DNA of 64,000 nt from CAWJNF01 sp963844235 (GTDB taxonomy: Bacteria > Actinomycetota > Thermoleophilia > Gaiellales > Gaiellaceae). Where the stretch lies: assembly GCA_963844235.1 (NCBI GenBank), contig CAWJNF010000008.1:1178001-1242000 (forward strand), read 5' to 3'. Position numbers and translations under genes: made by a program. The notes beneath the pieces are model-generated. The model searched no databases and was not told the DNA's origin. It was given only the letters and a program-made list of their open reading frames with translations. Of this stretch, positions 26,648 through 35,256 are shown in pieces; the first letter of the stretch is position 1, and every line of letters begins with the position of its first letter.

Positions 26648-27262
26648 ATGACGCACGAGGCTGTCCGGATCGGCGTCGGCGGCCCGGTCGGCTCCGGCAA
26701 GACCCGCCTGATCGAGCGGCTGCTTCCGTTGCTCGCCGACCGAGGCTTCCGTGCCGCGGTCATCACGAACGACCTCATGACGAAGGAGGATGCCGAGCGC
26801 CTCCAGGCCGGCGGGCTGATCGCGCCCGAGCTCGTCGTCGGCGTCGAGACCGGCGCCTGTCCGCACACGGCGATCCGCGAGGATCCCTCCATGAACATCG
26901 CCGCCGCCGAGCAGCTCGAGCGCGAGCAGGGTCCGCTCGACGTCGTGCTGATCGAGTCGGGCGGCGACAACCTCGCTGCCACGTTCTCCACCGATCTGGT
27001 CGACCACTGGCTCTACGTGATCGACGTCGCGGCCGGCGACGACATCCCGCGCAAGCGCGGCCTCGGGCTCGTCCAGGCCGATTTGCTCGTGGTCAACAAG
27101 GTCGACCTCGCGCCGCACGTCGGCGCCGACCTCGAGCGCATGCGCCGGGACCTCGCAGCGGCCCGTCCCGAGCGCCCGACCGTGTACACAGACCTGCGGT
27201 CCGGCGGCGCCGAGGTCGTGCTCGAGCACCTGGAGCACGCCGTGCTCTTCAGCCGCGTGTGA
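26648..27262 (+). CDS. ureG: Urease accessory GTPase UreG
   Basis: A 204-residue SIMIBI GTPase. RIGVGGPVGSGKTRLIERLL is Walker A, VITNDLMTKEDAERL and VGVETGACPHTAIREDPSMN hold the metal-binding CPH motif, and IESGGDNLAATFS and VVNKVDLAPHVGADL complete the GTPase. It delivers nickel to urease with UreD, UreE and UreF. The ATG at 26648 follows GGAGGAGGG. Confidence 0.95.
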   Translation: MTHEAVRIGVGGPVGSGKTRLIERLLPLLADRGFRAAVITNDLMTKEDAERLQAGGLIAPELVVGVETGACPHTAIREDPSMNIAAAEQLEREQGPLDVVLIESGGDNLAATFSTDLVDHWLYVIDVAAGDDIPRKRGLGLVQADLLVVNKVDLAPHVGADLERMRRDLAAARPERPTVYTDLRSGGAEVVLEHLEHAVLFSRV

Positions 27263-28125
27263 GCGCGATGGCGCTCGCTCGGAGCGCCGGGCCGCCCCAG
27301 CACGCGGACGGCCTGCTCGAGCTCGCCTTCCGCGTCGGACCGGGCGACCGGACCGTGCTCGCGTCCCGCCGCCAGCGCTTTCCCCTTCGCCTCACCGTGC
27401 CGCTGATGCTCGACCCGGCGCTGCCGGGGATGGCCTTCGTCTACGTCCAGAACCCGACCGGCGGGGTGTTCGCCGGCGACCGCCTCCGCGTTCGCATCGA
27501 CGCGGGGCCCGCGACGCGCGTGCACCTGACGACGCCCTCGGCGACCAGGGTGTACCGGATGGACGCGGGCCACGCCGAGCAGGGGCTCGAGCTGACCCTG
27601 GGCGACGGCGCGTACGTGGAGTCGATTCCCGAGCCCGTGATCCCGCAGGCGGGCTCGCGCTTCGCCTCCCGTACATCGGTGTGCCTCGGCGAGGGCGCCG
27701 CCTACGTCGGCGCCGAGCTCGTCGCCCCCGGCCGCTTCGGCGAGACGTTCGCATTCGACCTCGTCGAGCTCGAGGCCTCTGTGACCGACGTGTCGGGACT
27801 CGAGCTCTGCGCCGACCGTGTCCGCCTCGAGCCGCTGCGACGGCGCCCGGCCGCACGCGGGCTGCTCGGCCCGGCGACACACGTCGGCACGCTCCTCGCG
27901 GTCGCTCACGGGCACGACGGCGAGGCGCTCGCGGCAGCAGCCGACCGGCGCCTGGCAGCGCTCGCGGGAGTCGAGGCCGCGGCCGGTGTCCTTCCGTGCG
28001 GCCAGGGCGTGCTGGTCCGCGCCCTCGGAGTTTCGGCCATCGCAGTACGCGCCGCGATCGACGCTGCCTGGGCCGAGGCCCGTGAGGCCCTCCTCGGAGC
28101 ACCGCTGCCGCCGAGGCGGAAGTGA
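27259..28125 (+). CDS. ureD: Urease accessory protein UreD
   Basis: A 288-residue protein. LRLTVPLMLDPALPGMAFVY, NPTGGVFAGDRLRVRIDA, TTPSATRVYRMDAGHAEQ, ESIPEPVIPQAGSRFASRT and GRFGETFAFD match the UreD/UreH family, the scaffold that links UreF-UreG to apo-urease. The GTG start overlaps the ureG stop (GTGA). The C-terminal third is more variable, as usual. Its placement after ureG rather than at the operon front is less common. Confidence 0.9.
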   Translation: MSAMALARSAGPPQHADGLLELAFRVGPGDRTVLASRRQRFPLRLTVPLMLDPALPGMAFVYVQNPTGGVFAGDRLRVRIDAGPATRVHLTTPSATRVYRMDAGHAEQGLELTLGDGAYVESIPEPVIPQAGSRFASRTSVCLGEGAAYVGAELVAPGRFGETFAFDLVELEASVTDVSGLELCADRVRLEPLRRRPAARGLLGPATHVGTLLAVAHGHDGEALAAAADRRLAALAGVEAAAGVLPCGQGVLVRALGVSAIAVRAAIDAAWAEAREALLGAPLPPRRK

Positions 28126-28619
28126 TGCTCGTCGTCGCGGCGCTGCTAGGAGAGGCCGACGAGCCGCGCTACGCCGGACGCCGGCGCGATCCCGTCTCGG
28201 TGTCCCAGGCCGACGCGGGCAAGCGGCGTCTCCGGCTGAGGAGCACGGAAGGCGCCGACGTCGCGATCGATCTGCCGCGGGGCTCGTATCTGCACGACGG
28301 CGCCGTGCTCCACGACGACGGCGAGCGCATCCTGGTGGTCGAGCGGCCGCCCGAGCAGGCGCTTCTCGTCCGCTTCTCGCCGTCGCTCGGGCGCGAAGCG
28401 CTCGCCGAGGCCGCCGCCCGGATCGGCCATGCCTTCGGCAACCAGCACGTGCCCCTCGACGTGGCCGACGGGGTGCTCCTCGTCCCGATCACGACGAGCG
28501 CCGAGCTCGCAGCGGAGACGGTGCGCGGCCTACACCTCGAGGGCGTCGAGATCGAGCTGTCCCAGGTCAAGCTCGGCCGCCGCCGCCCGCTCTCGCACGG
28601 CCACGCCCATGAGCACTGA
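28125..28619 (+). CDS. ureE: Urease accessory nickel chaperone UreE
   Basis: A 164-residue protein. The ATG overlaps the ureD stop (TGATG); a GTG three bases upstream is also possible. RRDPVSVSQADAGKRRLRLR, LPRGSYLHDGAVLHDDGERI, ARIGHAFGNQHVPLD and the histidine-rich end HGHAHEH fit UreE, which carries nickel to UreG. The tail overlaps the start of ureF by 11 bp. Confidence 0.9.
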   Translation: MLVVAALLGEADEPRYAGRRRDPVSVSQADAGKRRLRLRSTEGADVAIDLPRGSYLHDGAVLHDDGERILVVERPPEQALLVRFSPSLGREALAEAAARIGHAFGNQHVPLDVADGVLLVPITTSAELAAETVRGLHLEGVEIELSQVKLGRRRPLSHGHAHEH

Positions 28620-29289
28620 CGGCCTGCTCGGCGCGCTTCAGCTCGCCGATTCGTCCCTGCCGATCGGCCGCTTCGCCCACTCCTACGGTCTCGAGTCCAT
28701 GCTCGCCGAGTGGCCCGAGCTCGAGGAGGCCGAGCTCGGCGAGCTCGTCGAGACGGCGATTCGCGAGTCGGTCGGCCCGCTGGACGGTGTCGCCGTCGCC
28801 CACGCCCATCGCGCCGTGTCAGCGGGAGAGCTTCACGAGCTCGACGCCTGGCTCACGGCGCGCAAGCTCGCGCCGGGCCCGAGGCGGGCGTCCACGTCCT
28901 GCGGCCGCCGGCTGGCCGCGCTCACATCCCGGCTCACAGACCGGGAGCCTGCAATCGCGTTCGCGGCCGCGGTCGACGCCGGCGAGAGCGACGGCAATCT
29001 CGCCGTCGTCCACGGGACGCTCGCGAGGGCACTCGACGTCTCCATGGAGGACGCGGTTCTGCTCGAGTTGCGCGGCTTCGCGGCCGGCATGCTGTCGGCC
29101 GCGGTCCGACTCGGCCGCCTGAGCGCACTCGGTGCGCAGGCGCTCCAGCGCCGCCTCGCGCTCGCGCTCGAGGAGGCAGCCGAGGAGGCGTTGGGGCTTC
29201 GACTCGACGACGCGCACTCGAGCGCGATCGAGCTCGAGCTGGCTTCGCTGCGCCACCCACGCCGAGAGCCACGCCTCTTCGTGTCATAG
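28609..29289 (+). CDS. ureF: Urease accessory protein UreF
   Basis: A 226-residue all-helical protein: GLLGALQLADSSLPIGRFAH, SYGLESMLAEW, DAWLTARKLAPGPRRASTSC and AIAFAAAVDAGESDGNLAVV match UreF, which controls UreG GTPase activity. Translation starts inside the end of ureE. It closes the urease operon; the next gene starts 14 bp later but is unrelated. Confidence 0.92.
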   Translation: MSTDGLLGALQLADSSLPIGRFAHSYGLESMLAEWPELEEAELGELVETAIRESVGPLDGVAVAHAHRAVSAGELHELDAWLTARKLAPGPRRASTSCGRRLAALTSRLTDREPAIAFAAAVDAGESDGNLAVVHGTLARALDVSMEDAVLLELRGFAAGMLSAAVRLGRLSALGAQALQRRLALALEEAAEEALGLRLDDAHSSAIELELASLRHPRREPRLFVS

Positions 29290-29302
29290 CTACGCTGCCA
29301 TC

Positions 29303-29710
29303 GTGCCGCCGAAGTCGCCGACCGTCTATCCCGCGCTCTTCTATCGCGACGCAGATGCCGCAATCGCGTTTCTCGAGCGGGCCTTCGGCTTCGAGGAGCT
29401 CGTGGTGCACCGCGACGGGTCCGTGGTCGTCCACGCCGAGCTCCGCCTCGGTAACGCCGTCGTCATGCCCAGCACCGCCAAGCCCGAGCAAGGCTGGAAG
29501 AGCCCCCTCGACCTTGGCGGGGTCAACCAGAGCGTGTACATCGCGCTCGACGACGTCGACGCACATCACGCCCGGGCGGCCGAGGCCGGCGCCGAGATCG
29601 TGCACCCGCTCGCCGATACCGAGTACGGGAGCCGTGAGTACGGGGCGAAGGATCCGGAGGGCCACTTCTGGCACTTCGGCACCTACGTGCCCGGGTCGCC
29701 GGACGCCTGA
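29303..29710 (+). CDS. VOC (glyoxalase/bleomycin-resistance) family protein
   Basis: A 135-residue protein. VYPALFYRDADAAIAFLERA, FGFEELVVHRDGSVVVHAEL, GGVNQSVYIALDDVDAHHAR and GAKDPEGHFWHFGTY are the paired beta-alpha-beta units of the VOC fold, with an H/E set suited to metal binding. It resembles the PhnB-like group. GTG at 29303 puts the start at the first strand. It may ride on the urease transcript. Substrate unknown. Confidence 0.85.
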   Translation: MPPKSPTVYPALFYRDADAAIAFLERAFGFEELVVHRDGSVVVHAELRLGNAVVMPSTAKPEQGWKSPLDLGGVNQSVYIALDDVDAHHARAAEAGAEIVHPLADTEYGSREYGAKDPEGHFWHFGTYVPGSPDA

Positions 29711-29763
29711 CGCTTCGTCGAGTCCGGCTCACCGGTCGCTCATGCGGGGCCGGCCCGGGCAGA

Positions 29764-30519
29764 ATGGCCCTCGTGGACGCCGAGCGGCAGCGGCTCTCGT
29801 TCGGTCCCAGCGCCGGGATCTACGACCGTCACCGGCCGGACTACCCGCCGGCGGCGATCGCCTGGCTGCTCGGCGCCGCGCCGCTGCGCGTTCTGGACGT
29901 CGGCGCAGGCACCGGGAAGCTCACGCGCGCGCTGCTTGCCGCCGGGTACGAGGTCGCTGCGGTCGAGCCGGACCCGCAGATGCGGGATGCCTTCGCCGAA
30001 GCCGCCACGGGCGCCGAGGTGCTCGACGGATCCGCGGAGGCCCTGCCCGTCCCGGACGGCTCCTTCGACGCCGTCGCCGTCGGCCAGGCCTACCACTGGT
30101 TCGACGCCTCGCGCGCCCTGCCGGAGATCGCGCGCGTCCTCCGCACGGACGGCGTCCTCGCCGTCGTGTGGAACCGCCGTGACGTGTCCGAGCCCTGGGT
30201 CGCCGAGCTCACCCGGATCCTCGTGGGCCCGGACGGGCAACGCGGGGACCCCGAGACCGACCGGGCGATCGCGAGCTTCGGACCGCTCTTCACGCCGCTC
30301 GAGCAGACGACGGTCCCGCACGTCCAGCCGCTCGACCTCGAGGGTCTGCTGGGCCTCGTCTCGTCCCGCTCCTACACCGTCGTGCTGCCGCCGGACGAGC
30401 GCACCGCCATGCTCGACGAAGTCGAGGAGCTCGGCCGCCGGGTCGCGGCGCAGACGCCCGACGGGCTGCTCCGCATGCCGTACCTGACGATGTGTGTGCG
30501 CGCTCGCCGCACCGGCTGA
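29764..30519 (+). CDS. Class I SAM-dependent methyltransferase, tandem copy 1
   Basis: A 251-residue protein (248 if GTG at 29773 is used, the start conserved in copy 2). RLSFGPSAGIYDRHRPDYPP, VLDVGAGTGKLTRALLAAGY (SAM loop), AVEPDPQMRDAF, GSAEALPVPDGSFDAV, YHWFDASRALPEIARVLR and AVVWNRRD form the Methyltransf_11-type fold. The substrate is probably small but unknown. The next gene is its paralogue, about 60 percent identical by eye. Confidence 0.85.
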   Translation: MALVDAERQRLSFGPSAGIYDRHRPDYPPAAIAWLLGAAPLRVLDVGAGTGKLTRALLAAGYEVAAVEPDPQMRDAFAEAATGAEVLDGSAEALPVPDGSFDAVAVGQAYHWFDASRALPEIARVLRTDGVLAVVWNRRDVSEPWVAELTRILVGPDGQRGDPETDRAIASFGPLFTPLEQTTVPHVQPLDLEGLLGLVSSRSYTVVLPPDERTAMLDEVEELGRRVAAQTPDGLLRMPYLTMCVRARRTG

Positions 30520-30578
30520 ACGCCGCCGGCGCCGTTCGTCAGCGCCGAGGTCGGTGCGGCGCGGGTCAGAATGGCTCC

Positions 30579-31331
30579 GTGGACCGCGACCGGCGCAGGC
30601 TGTCGTTCGGCCCGAGCGCCGACGTGTACGAGCGCTACCGGCCGGGATATCCGGAGGAGGCGATCGCGTGGCTCCTCGGCCCCTCGCCGCTCCATGTCCT
30701 CGACGTCGGGGCCGGCACCGGAAAGCTCACGCGCGCTCTGCTCGCGGCCGGCCACGAGGTCGTCGCGGTCGAGCCAGACCAGGGCATGAGGGCGGCTTTC
30801 GCGGCCGCGCTACCGGAGACCGAGATCCTCGAAGGCTCAGCCGAGGAGCTCCCGGTCGCCGACAGCTCCTTCGACGCCGCCGCTGCCGGCCAGTCGTTTC
30901 ACTGGTTCGACGAGTCACGTGCGCTGCCCGAGATCGCGCGCGTCTTGCGGCCCGGCGGGCTGCTCGCCGTGATCTTCAACCTCCGCGACGAATCCGAGCC
31001 GTGGGTCGCCGAGCTCGGGGCGATCCTGCGGGGCGAGGACGGCACCGGCAACTCCGGTACGGACGAGGACGTGGTGGACCTCGGGCCGCTGTTCGGGTCG
31101 GTCGACCAGGCGGTGGTCCCCCACGAGCAGACGGTGGACGTGCCGGGGCTCGTCGGGCTGGCGGCGACCCGTTCGTATGCGCTCGTCCTCCCGGCCGACG
31201 AGCGAGCGACGATGCTCGACGAGATCGAGGCGCTCGCCCACCGTGTTGCCGCAGCCTCGCCCACCGGCGAGTTCCGTCTCCCCTATGTCAGCGTCTGCCG
31301 ACGAGCACGCCGGCTTCCTGACCTTCGCTAG
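30579..31331 (+). CDS. Class I SAM-dependent methyltransferase, tandem copy 2
   Basis: A 250-residue protein with the same blocks as copy 1: RLSFGPSADVYERYRPGYPE, LDVGAGTGKLTRALLAAGHE, AVEPDQGMRAAF, SAEELPVADSSFDAA, FHWFDESRALPEIARVLRPG and AVIFNLRDESEPWVAEL. The upstream sequences of both copies share CAGAATGGCYC, so the duplicated unit included the leader. The last residues overlap nothing; the flavoprotein gene starts 9 bp later. Confidence 0.85.
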   Translation: MDRDRRRLSFGPSADVYERYRPGYPEEAIAWLLGPSPLHVLDVGAGTGKLTRALLAAGHEVVAVEPDQGMRAAFAAALPETEILEGSAEELPVADSSFDAAAAGQSFHWFDESRALPEIARVLRPGGLLAVIFNLRDESEPWVAELGAILRGEDGTGNSGTDEDVVDLGPLFGSVDQAVVPHEQTVDVPGLVGLAATRSYALVLPADERATMLDEIEALAHRVAAASPTGEFRLPYVSVCRRARRLPDLR

Positions 31332-31340
31332 CCTCCGCCC

Positions 31341-33749
31341 GTGCTCGCCGAGGCCAGGATCGCGATCGTCGGCGGCGGCGTCGCCGGTTGCAGCCTCGCC
31401 TACCACTTGACCCGCCTCGGGGAGACGGACGTCGTGTTGCTCGAGCAGCACGAGCTCACGACCGGCACCACCTGGCACGCGGCCGGTCTGTGCACGCAGT
31501 ACTCCGGGAGCTACAACCTCGGCACCTTGCTGCGACGCAGCGTCGAGCTCTACCGCTCGCTCGACGTCTCCTACCACGAGACCGGCTCCCTGCGCCTCGC
31601 GGCCACGGCCGATCGAGTCGATGAGTTCCGTTACGTCAAAGGCGTCGCCGATCAGGTCGGCGTCCCGTTCGAGATCGTTCCGCCGGAGCGCGCGACCGAG
31701 CTGTTTCCGCTGCTCGACCCGGACGGGCTGCTCGCTGTCGCGTACCTGCCGACCGACGGCTGGATCGATCCCGCCACGGTCGCGAACGGGCTCGCCGGGG
31801 AAGCGCAGCGGCGTGGGGCGCGGATCCTGCGCAGGACAGCCGTCACCGCCCTGCAGAGGAACGAGCGCGGGTGGCTCCTCGAGACCTCGAGCGGCGCTGT
31901 CCGCGCCGGCCACGTGGTGATCGCGACCGGCATGTGGTCGCGCCAGCTCGGCCGGACGCTCGGGCTCGAGCTGCCGATCGTCCCGCTCGAGCACCAGTAC
32001 GTGCTCACCGAGCCGGTCCCCGGGCTCCCGGCCCGTCCGGCGGAGCTGCCCGTGCTCCGCGATCCCGAGGCTTCGTTCTACGTGCGCCAGGATGGCGAAG
32101 GACTGCTTTTCGGCCCGTTCGAGGCCGACCCGCGCGCCTGGGCGCTGGACGGCGTGCCGCGCGGCTGGTCGAGCCGGCTCCTGCGCCCCGACCTGCGCCG
32201 CATCACGCAGAACCTGGAAGCGGCCGAGCGACGCGTGCCCGTCCTCGCCGACACGCCGATCTCGAAGACGATCAACGGTCCCGACGGATACACGCCGGAC
32301 GGGCGGCCCCTCATGGGGCCCGTCCCCGGCCACCGGGACCTCTGGGTGCTGGCCGGCTTCTCGTTCTTCGGCATCGTCTACTCGGGCGGTGCGGGCAGCT
32401 ACCTGGCCGAGTGGATCCTCGACGGCCAGCCGAGCGACAGCATGTGGGAGCTCGACGTCCGCCGCTTCGGCGAGTACGCGGCCGACACCGGTTACGTCGC
32501 GGCCCGAGCCCGCGAGAGCTACGGGCACGAGTACGCCTCGCACTACCCCGAGGAGGAGCGCCCCGCCGGACGGCCGGCGAAGACCGACCCGCTGTACGAC
32601 CTTCTCGGGACCCGGGGTGCGGTGTTCGGCGCCCGCTTCGGCTGGGAGCGTCCGCTCTGGTTCGCGCGTCACGGCTTGGAGCCGCGCGACGTCTACTCGT
32701 TCCGCCGGGGCAACTGGTTCCAGGCTGTCGGCGAGGAGTGCCAAGCCGTGCGGTCGGCGGTCGGCGTGCTCGACCAGACGAGCTTCGCGAAGTACGAGGT
32801 CTCCGGCCCGGGCGCCGAGGAATGGCTCGACCGGCTCTGCGCGAACCGCCTGCCGGCCGAGGCGGGACGCATGTGCCTCACGCAGATGTGCACTCCGCGC
32901 GGCGGGATCGAGTGCGATGTGACGGTGGCCCGGCTCGACCGCGATCGGTTCTACATCGTGTCCGCGGCGGCCACCCAGGCGCACGACCATGCCTGGCTCG
33001 ACGGCCGCCTTCCTTCCAATGGCTCGGTCGTGCTCGAGGACGTCACAGCTCGATTCGGCGTGCTCACCCTCGCCGGGCCGCGTTCCCGGGCGCTCCTGGC
33101 CGCGTTGACCTCTGCCGACGTGACGCGGGACGCGTTCCCCTTCTTCAGGCTGCGGGAGCTGGAGGTCGCCGGCGTGGCCGTCCGCGCGCTGCGTGTCTCC
33201 TACGTCGGGGAGCTCGGCTACGAGCTGCACTGCCCGTTCGAGGTTCTGCGCCGGGTGTATGACGCTCTGCGGGAGGCGGGCGAGCCGCTCGGGCTCGTCG
33301 ACTTCGGCTACCGCGCGCTCGAGTCGATGCGGCTCGAGAAGTGCTACCGGCTGTGGGGCGCCGACCTCTCCGCCGACTGGACACCTCTGCACGCGGGGCT
33401 CGAGCGCTTCGTCGCCTTCGACAAGGGTGACTTCGTCGGGCGTGAGGCGTTGCTCGAGCAGCGCGAGCGAGGCCTCGACCGCGAGCTCGCCTGCCTGGTC
33501 GTAGAAAGCGCAGCGCACGACTGCCACGGCTACGAGCCGGTCTACGACGGCGACGGCCCACCGATCGCCTACGTCTCCTCAGGCGGCTACGGACACGTCG
33601 TGGAGAAGTCGATCGCGCTCTCGTACCTGCCGGCCGAGCACGCCCGCCCGGGCATGGCGCTGAGCGTCGAGCTGCTCGGCGAGCGCTACCCCGCGCGGGT
33701 CGTCGAGCAGCCGCTCTTCGACCCGGCCAACGAGCGGCTGCTGTCGTAG
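31341..33749 (+). CDS. FAD-dependent dimethylglycine/sarcosine dehydrogenase-like protein with GcvT domain
   Basis: An 802-residue protein. Residues 5-370 are a DAO-type FAD domain: IAIVGGGVAGCSLAYHL, GTTWHAAGLCTQY (covalent-FAD region with the family WHAAG motif), YLPTDGWIDPATVANGL and VVIATGMWS. A short FAO_M-type linker follows (TPDGRPLMGPVPG, VLAGFSFFGIVYSGGAG). Residues about 430-800 are a GcvT/folate-binding domain: YEVSGPGAEEWLDRLCAN, TPRGGIECDVTVARL, YVGELGYELHCPF and LRLEKCYRLWGADLS style blocks. This two-part layout fits enzymes that demethylate sarcosine or dimethylglycine and pass the one-carbon unit to tetrahydrofolate. GTG at 31341. Confidence 0.88.
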   Translation: MLAEARIAIVGGGVAGCSLAYHLTRLGETDVVLLEQHELTTGTTWHAAGLCTQYSGSYNLGTLLRRSVELYRSLDVSYHETGSLRLAATADRVDEFRYVKGVADQVGVPFEIVPPERATELFPLLDPDGLLAVAYLPTDGWIDPATVANGLAGEAQRRGARILRRTAVTALQRNERGWLLETSSGAVRAGHVVIATGMWSRQLGRTLGLELPIVPLEHQYVLTEPVPGLPARPAELPVLRDPEASFYVRQDGEGLLFGPFEADPRAWALDGVPRGWSSRLLRPDLRRITQNLEAAERRVPVLADTPISKTINGPDGYTPDGRPLMGPVPGHRDLWVLAGFSFFGIVYSGGAGSYLAEWILDGQPSDSMWELDVRRFGEYAADTGYVAARARESYGHEYASHYPEEERPAGRPAKTDPLYDLLGTRGAVFGARFGWERPLWFARHGLEPRDVYSFRRGNWFQAVGEECQAVRSAVGVLDQTSFAKYEVSGPGAEEWLDRLCANRLPAEAGRMCLTQMCTPRGGIECDVTVARLDRDRFYIVSAAATQAHDHAWLDGRLPSNGSVVLEDVTARFGVLTLAGPRSRALLAALTSADVTRDAFPFFRLRELEVAGVAVRALRVSYVGELGYELHCPFEVLRRVYDALREAGEPLGLVDFGYRALESMRLEKCYRLWGADLSADWTPLHAGLERFVAFDKGDFVGREALLEQRERGLDRELACLVVESAAHDCHGYEPVYDGDGPPIAYVSSGGYGHVVEKSIALSYLPAEHARPGMALSVELLGERYPARVVEQPLFDPANERLLS

Positions 33750-33756
33750 CCACCGC

Positions 33757-34455
33757 TCACGGCACGAGCCAGATCAGCGTCACCCCGTCTCCGATGGGGA
33801 GGAGAACGCAGTGCGTCCGCGGATCGGATGCAACGTGCTCGTTGAATGCCCGCAGCTGGACCGCGATCTCCGACCTATCGGCCGGGTCGGCGACGGAGCC
33901 ACCCCAGAGGGTGTTGTCCAGGGCGATGACGCCGTGCGGCGAGAGCTTCGGCACGACCGCCTCGTAGTAGCCGAGGTAGCCCGACTTGTCGGCATCGATG
34001 AAGACGACATCGAAGGGGCCGTCGAGCTCTGCGACCGTCTCGCCGGCCGGGCCGACGTGTAGCTCGATCCGGTCCCGGAAGGGGCTTGCCTCGAAGTGGC
34101 GCCGGGCAAGCACCGCCGCCTCGGGATCGAGCTCGCACGTGATGATCCGCCCGCCCTCGGGCAGCGCAGCTGCCATCGCGAGCGCCGAACGCCCCGTGAA
34201 CGTGCCGATCTCCAGCACCCGTCGCGCTTGCGAGACATGCACGAGCGCGGCCAGCAACCCTGCCTCGAAAACGCCCGAGAGCATCACGGCGCGTTCGCCG
34301 AGCTCGCTCTCGGTCTCCTGCGAGAGACGCTCGATCAGCGGCGTGGGTCGGAGGGAATGCGCTGCCGCGTAGGCAACCGAGCGCTCGTCGGGAACGAGCA
34401 CCCGGTCTGTGCCTTCGCGGACAGGGAAGGCTCCTCCGGCTTCGGGCATGGTCAT
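33757..34455 (-). CDS. O-methyltransferase, catechol/caffeoyl-CoA type
   Basis: A 232-residue protein. RRVLEIGTFTGRSALAMAAA is the SAM loop, IITCELDPEAAVLARRHF follows, and FDVVFIDADKSGYLGYYEAV supplies the metal-binding Asp. GVIALDNTLWGG completes the Methyltransf_3 family pattern. These enzymes methylate diphenolic or similar hydroxyl groups with a divalent metal. It is convergent with the flavoprotein and divergent from the isochorismatase. The start may be a little internal, because two ATGs lie in the first three codons. Confidence 0.88.
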   Translation of the reverse strand: MTMPEAGGAFPVREGTDRVLVPDERSVAYAAAHSLRPTPLIERLSQETESELGERAVMLSGVFEAGLLAALVHVSQARRVLEIGTFTGRSALAMAAALPEGGRIITCELDPEAAVLARRHFEASPFRDRIELHVGPAGETVAELDGPFDVVFIDADKSGYLGYYEAVVPKLSPHGVIALDNTLWGGSVADPADRSEIAVQLRAFNEHVASDPRTHCVLLPIGDGVTLIWLVP

Positions 34456-34528
34456 GGCCTAAGCCTACGAGCTTGGGCGCTGGTGCGGCCCGACGCGTCC
34501 TCGGCGACGCCTGCGGCAGACGACGCGC

Positions 34529-34558
34529 TTGACACGGCCTCGGAAGCTTCGGAAGAAT
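34529..34558 (+). promoter_or_regulatory. Candidate sigma70-type promoter for the isochorismatase gene
   Basis: TTGACA at 34529-34534, then a 17-18-nt gap containing GGAAGCTTCGGAAG, then the weak -10 AAGAAT at 34553-34558. AGGAGGG follows before the ATG at 34593. This is one of few consensus -35 boxes in the window. Confidence 0.4.
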
Positions 34559-34592
34559 CGATGCGAGCCGAGCAACCTTAGGAGGGCTCCGC

Positions 34593-35247
34593 ATGCCGAA
34601 TCCACCGTACGTGCGCGACGGGTCGTGGGCTCTTGTCCCCGGGCGCACGGTGCACGTGGTCATCGACGAGCAGAACGACTTCCTGCATCCCGAGGGCTGG
34701 TATGGGCAGAAGGACATCGACATCTCGCACATGCAGCGAGTCGTCGAGCCGACGAAGCTGCTGAACGACGAGTGCCGCCGGCGCGGCGTGCCGATCGTGT
34801 GGACGCGGCATGGGACGAAGGGCGTCGAGGACGGCGGCCCGTTCATGGAGATTCGCGCCATCCTGCGCGAAGGGGGCCTGCGCCACGGAACCTGGGGCTA
34901 CGAGATCCTCGAGGAGCTCGGGCCGCGGGCGGAGGACTGGTACGTCGAGAAGACCCGCCTCTCGGCGTTCTTCCAGACGAACCTCGAGCTCGTCCTCCGC
35001 AGCCTCGAGGCGGAGACGGTGCTGCTGAGCGGCGTGCTGACGAACCAGTGTGTCGGAGCGACGTGCAAGGACGCGCTATTCCGAGACTTCAAGCCCGTGG
35101 TCGTCGAGGAGTGTGTCGGTACGACGACTCCCCCATCTCCACGGGCCTGCGATCGAGATGATCTCGGTCGGCTGGGGCCAGGTAAACACGCTCGAGCAGA
35201 CCCTCACGGAGCTGCGGGCGTTCCCCGCCGTCATCGCGCAGGTCTGA
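34593..35247 (+). CDS. Isochorismatase-family cysteine hydrolase, one frameshift
   Basis: The ATG at 34593 after AGGAGGG. HVVIDEQNDFLHPEGW gives the catalytic Asp, VEKTRLSAFF the Lys, and LLSGVLTNQCVGATCKDALF the nucleophilic Cys, so the triad is complete. The frame breaks near 35125; the expected ending IEMISVGWGQVNTLEQTLTE ... IAQV is in the next frame and stops at 35245-35247. The family hydrolyses ureido or amide compounds (biuret, N-carbamoylsarcosine, ureidoacrylate). It is followed at 9 bp by an LLM oxidoreductase, so they may form an operon; uracil breakdown by the Rut pathway pairs such enzymes, but this is inference. Confidence 0.78.
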
Positions 35248-35256
35248 CGGCTCGCG

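Noticed and set aside
24841..26991. Long minus-strand open frame opposite ureC and ureG
   Set aside because: Mirror of strongly biased third-position G/C in the urease genes; no domain resemblance.
30915..33527. 870-codon minus-strand frame opposite the flavoprotein gene
   Set aside because: The plus strand encodes an intact FAD-GcvT enzyme; the minus frame has no motifs.
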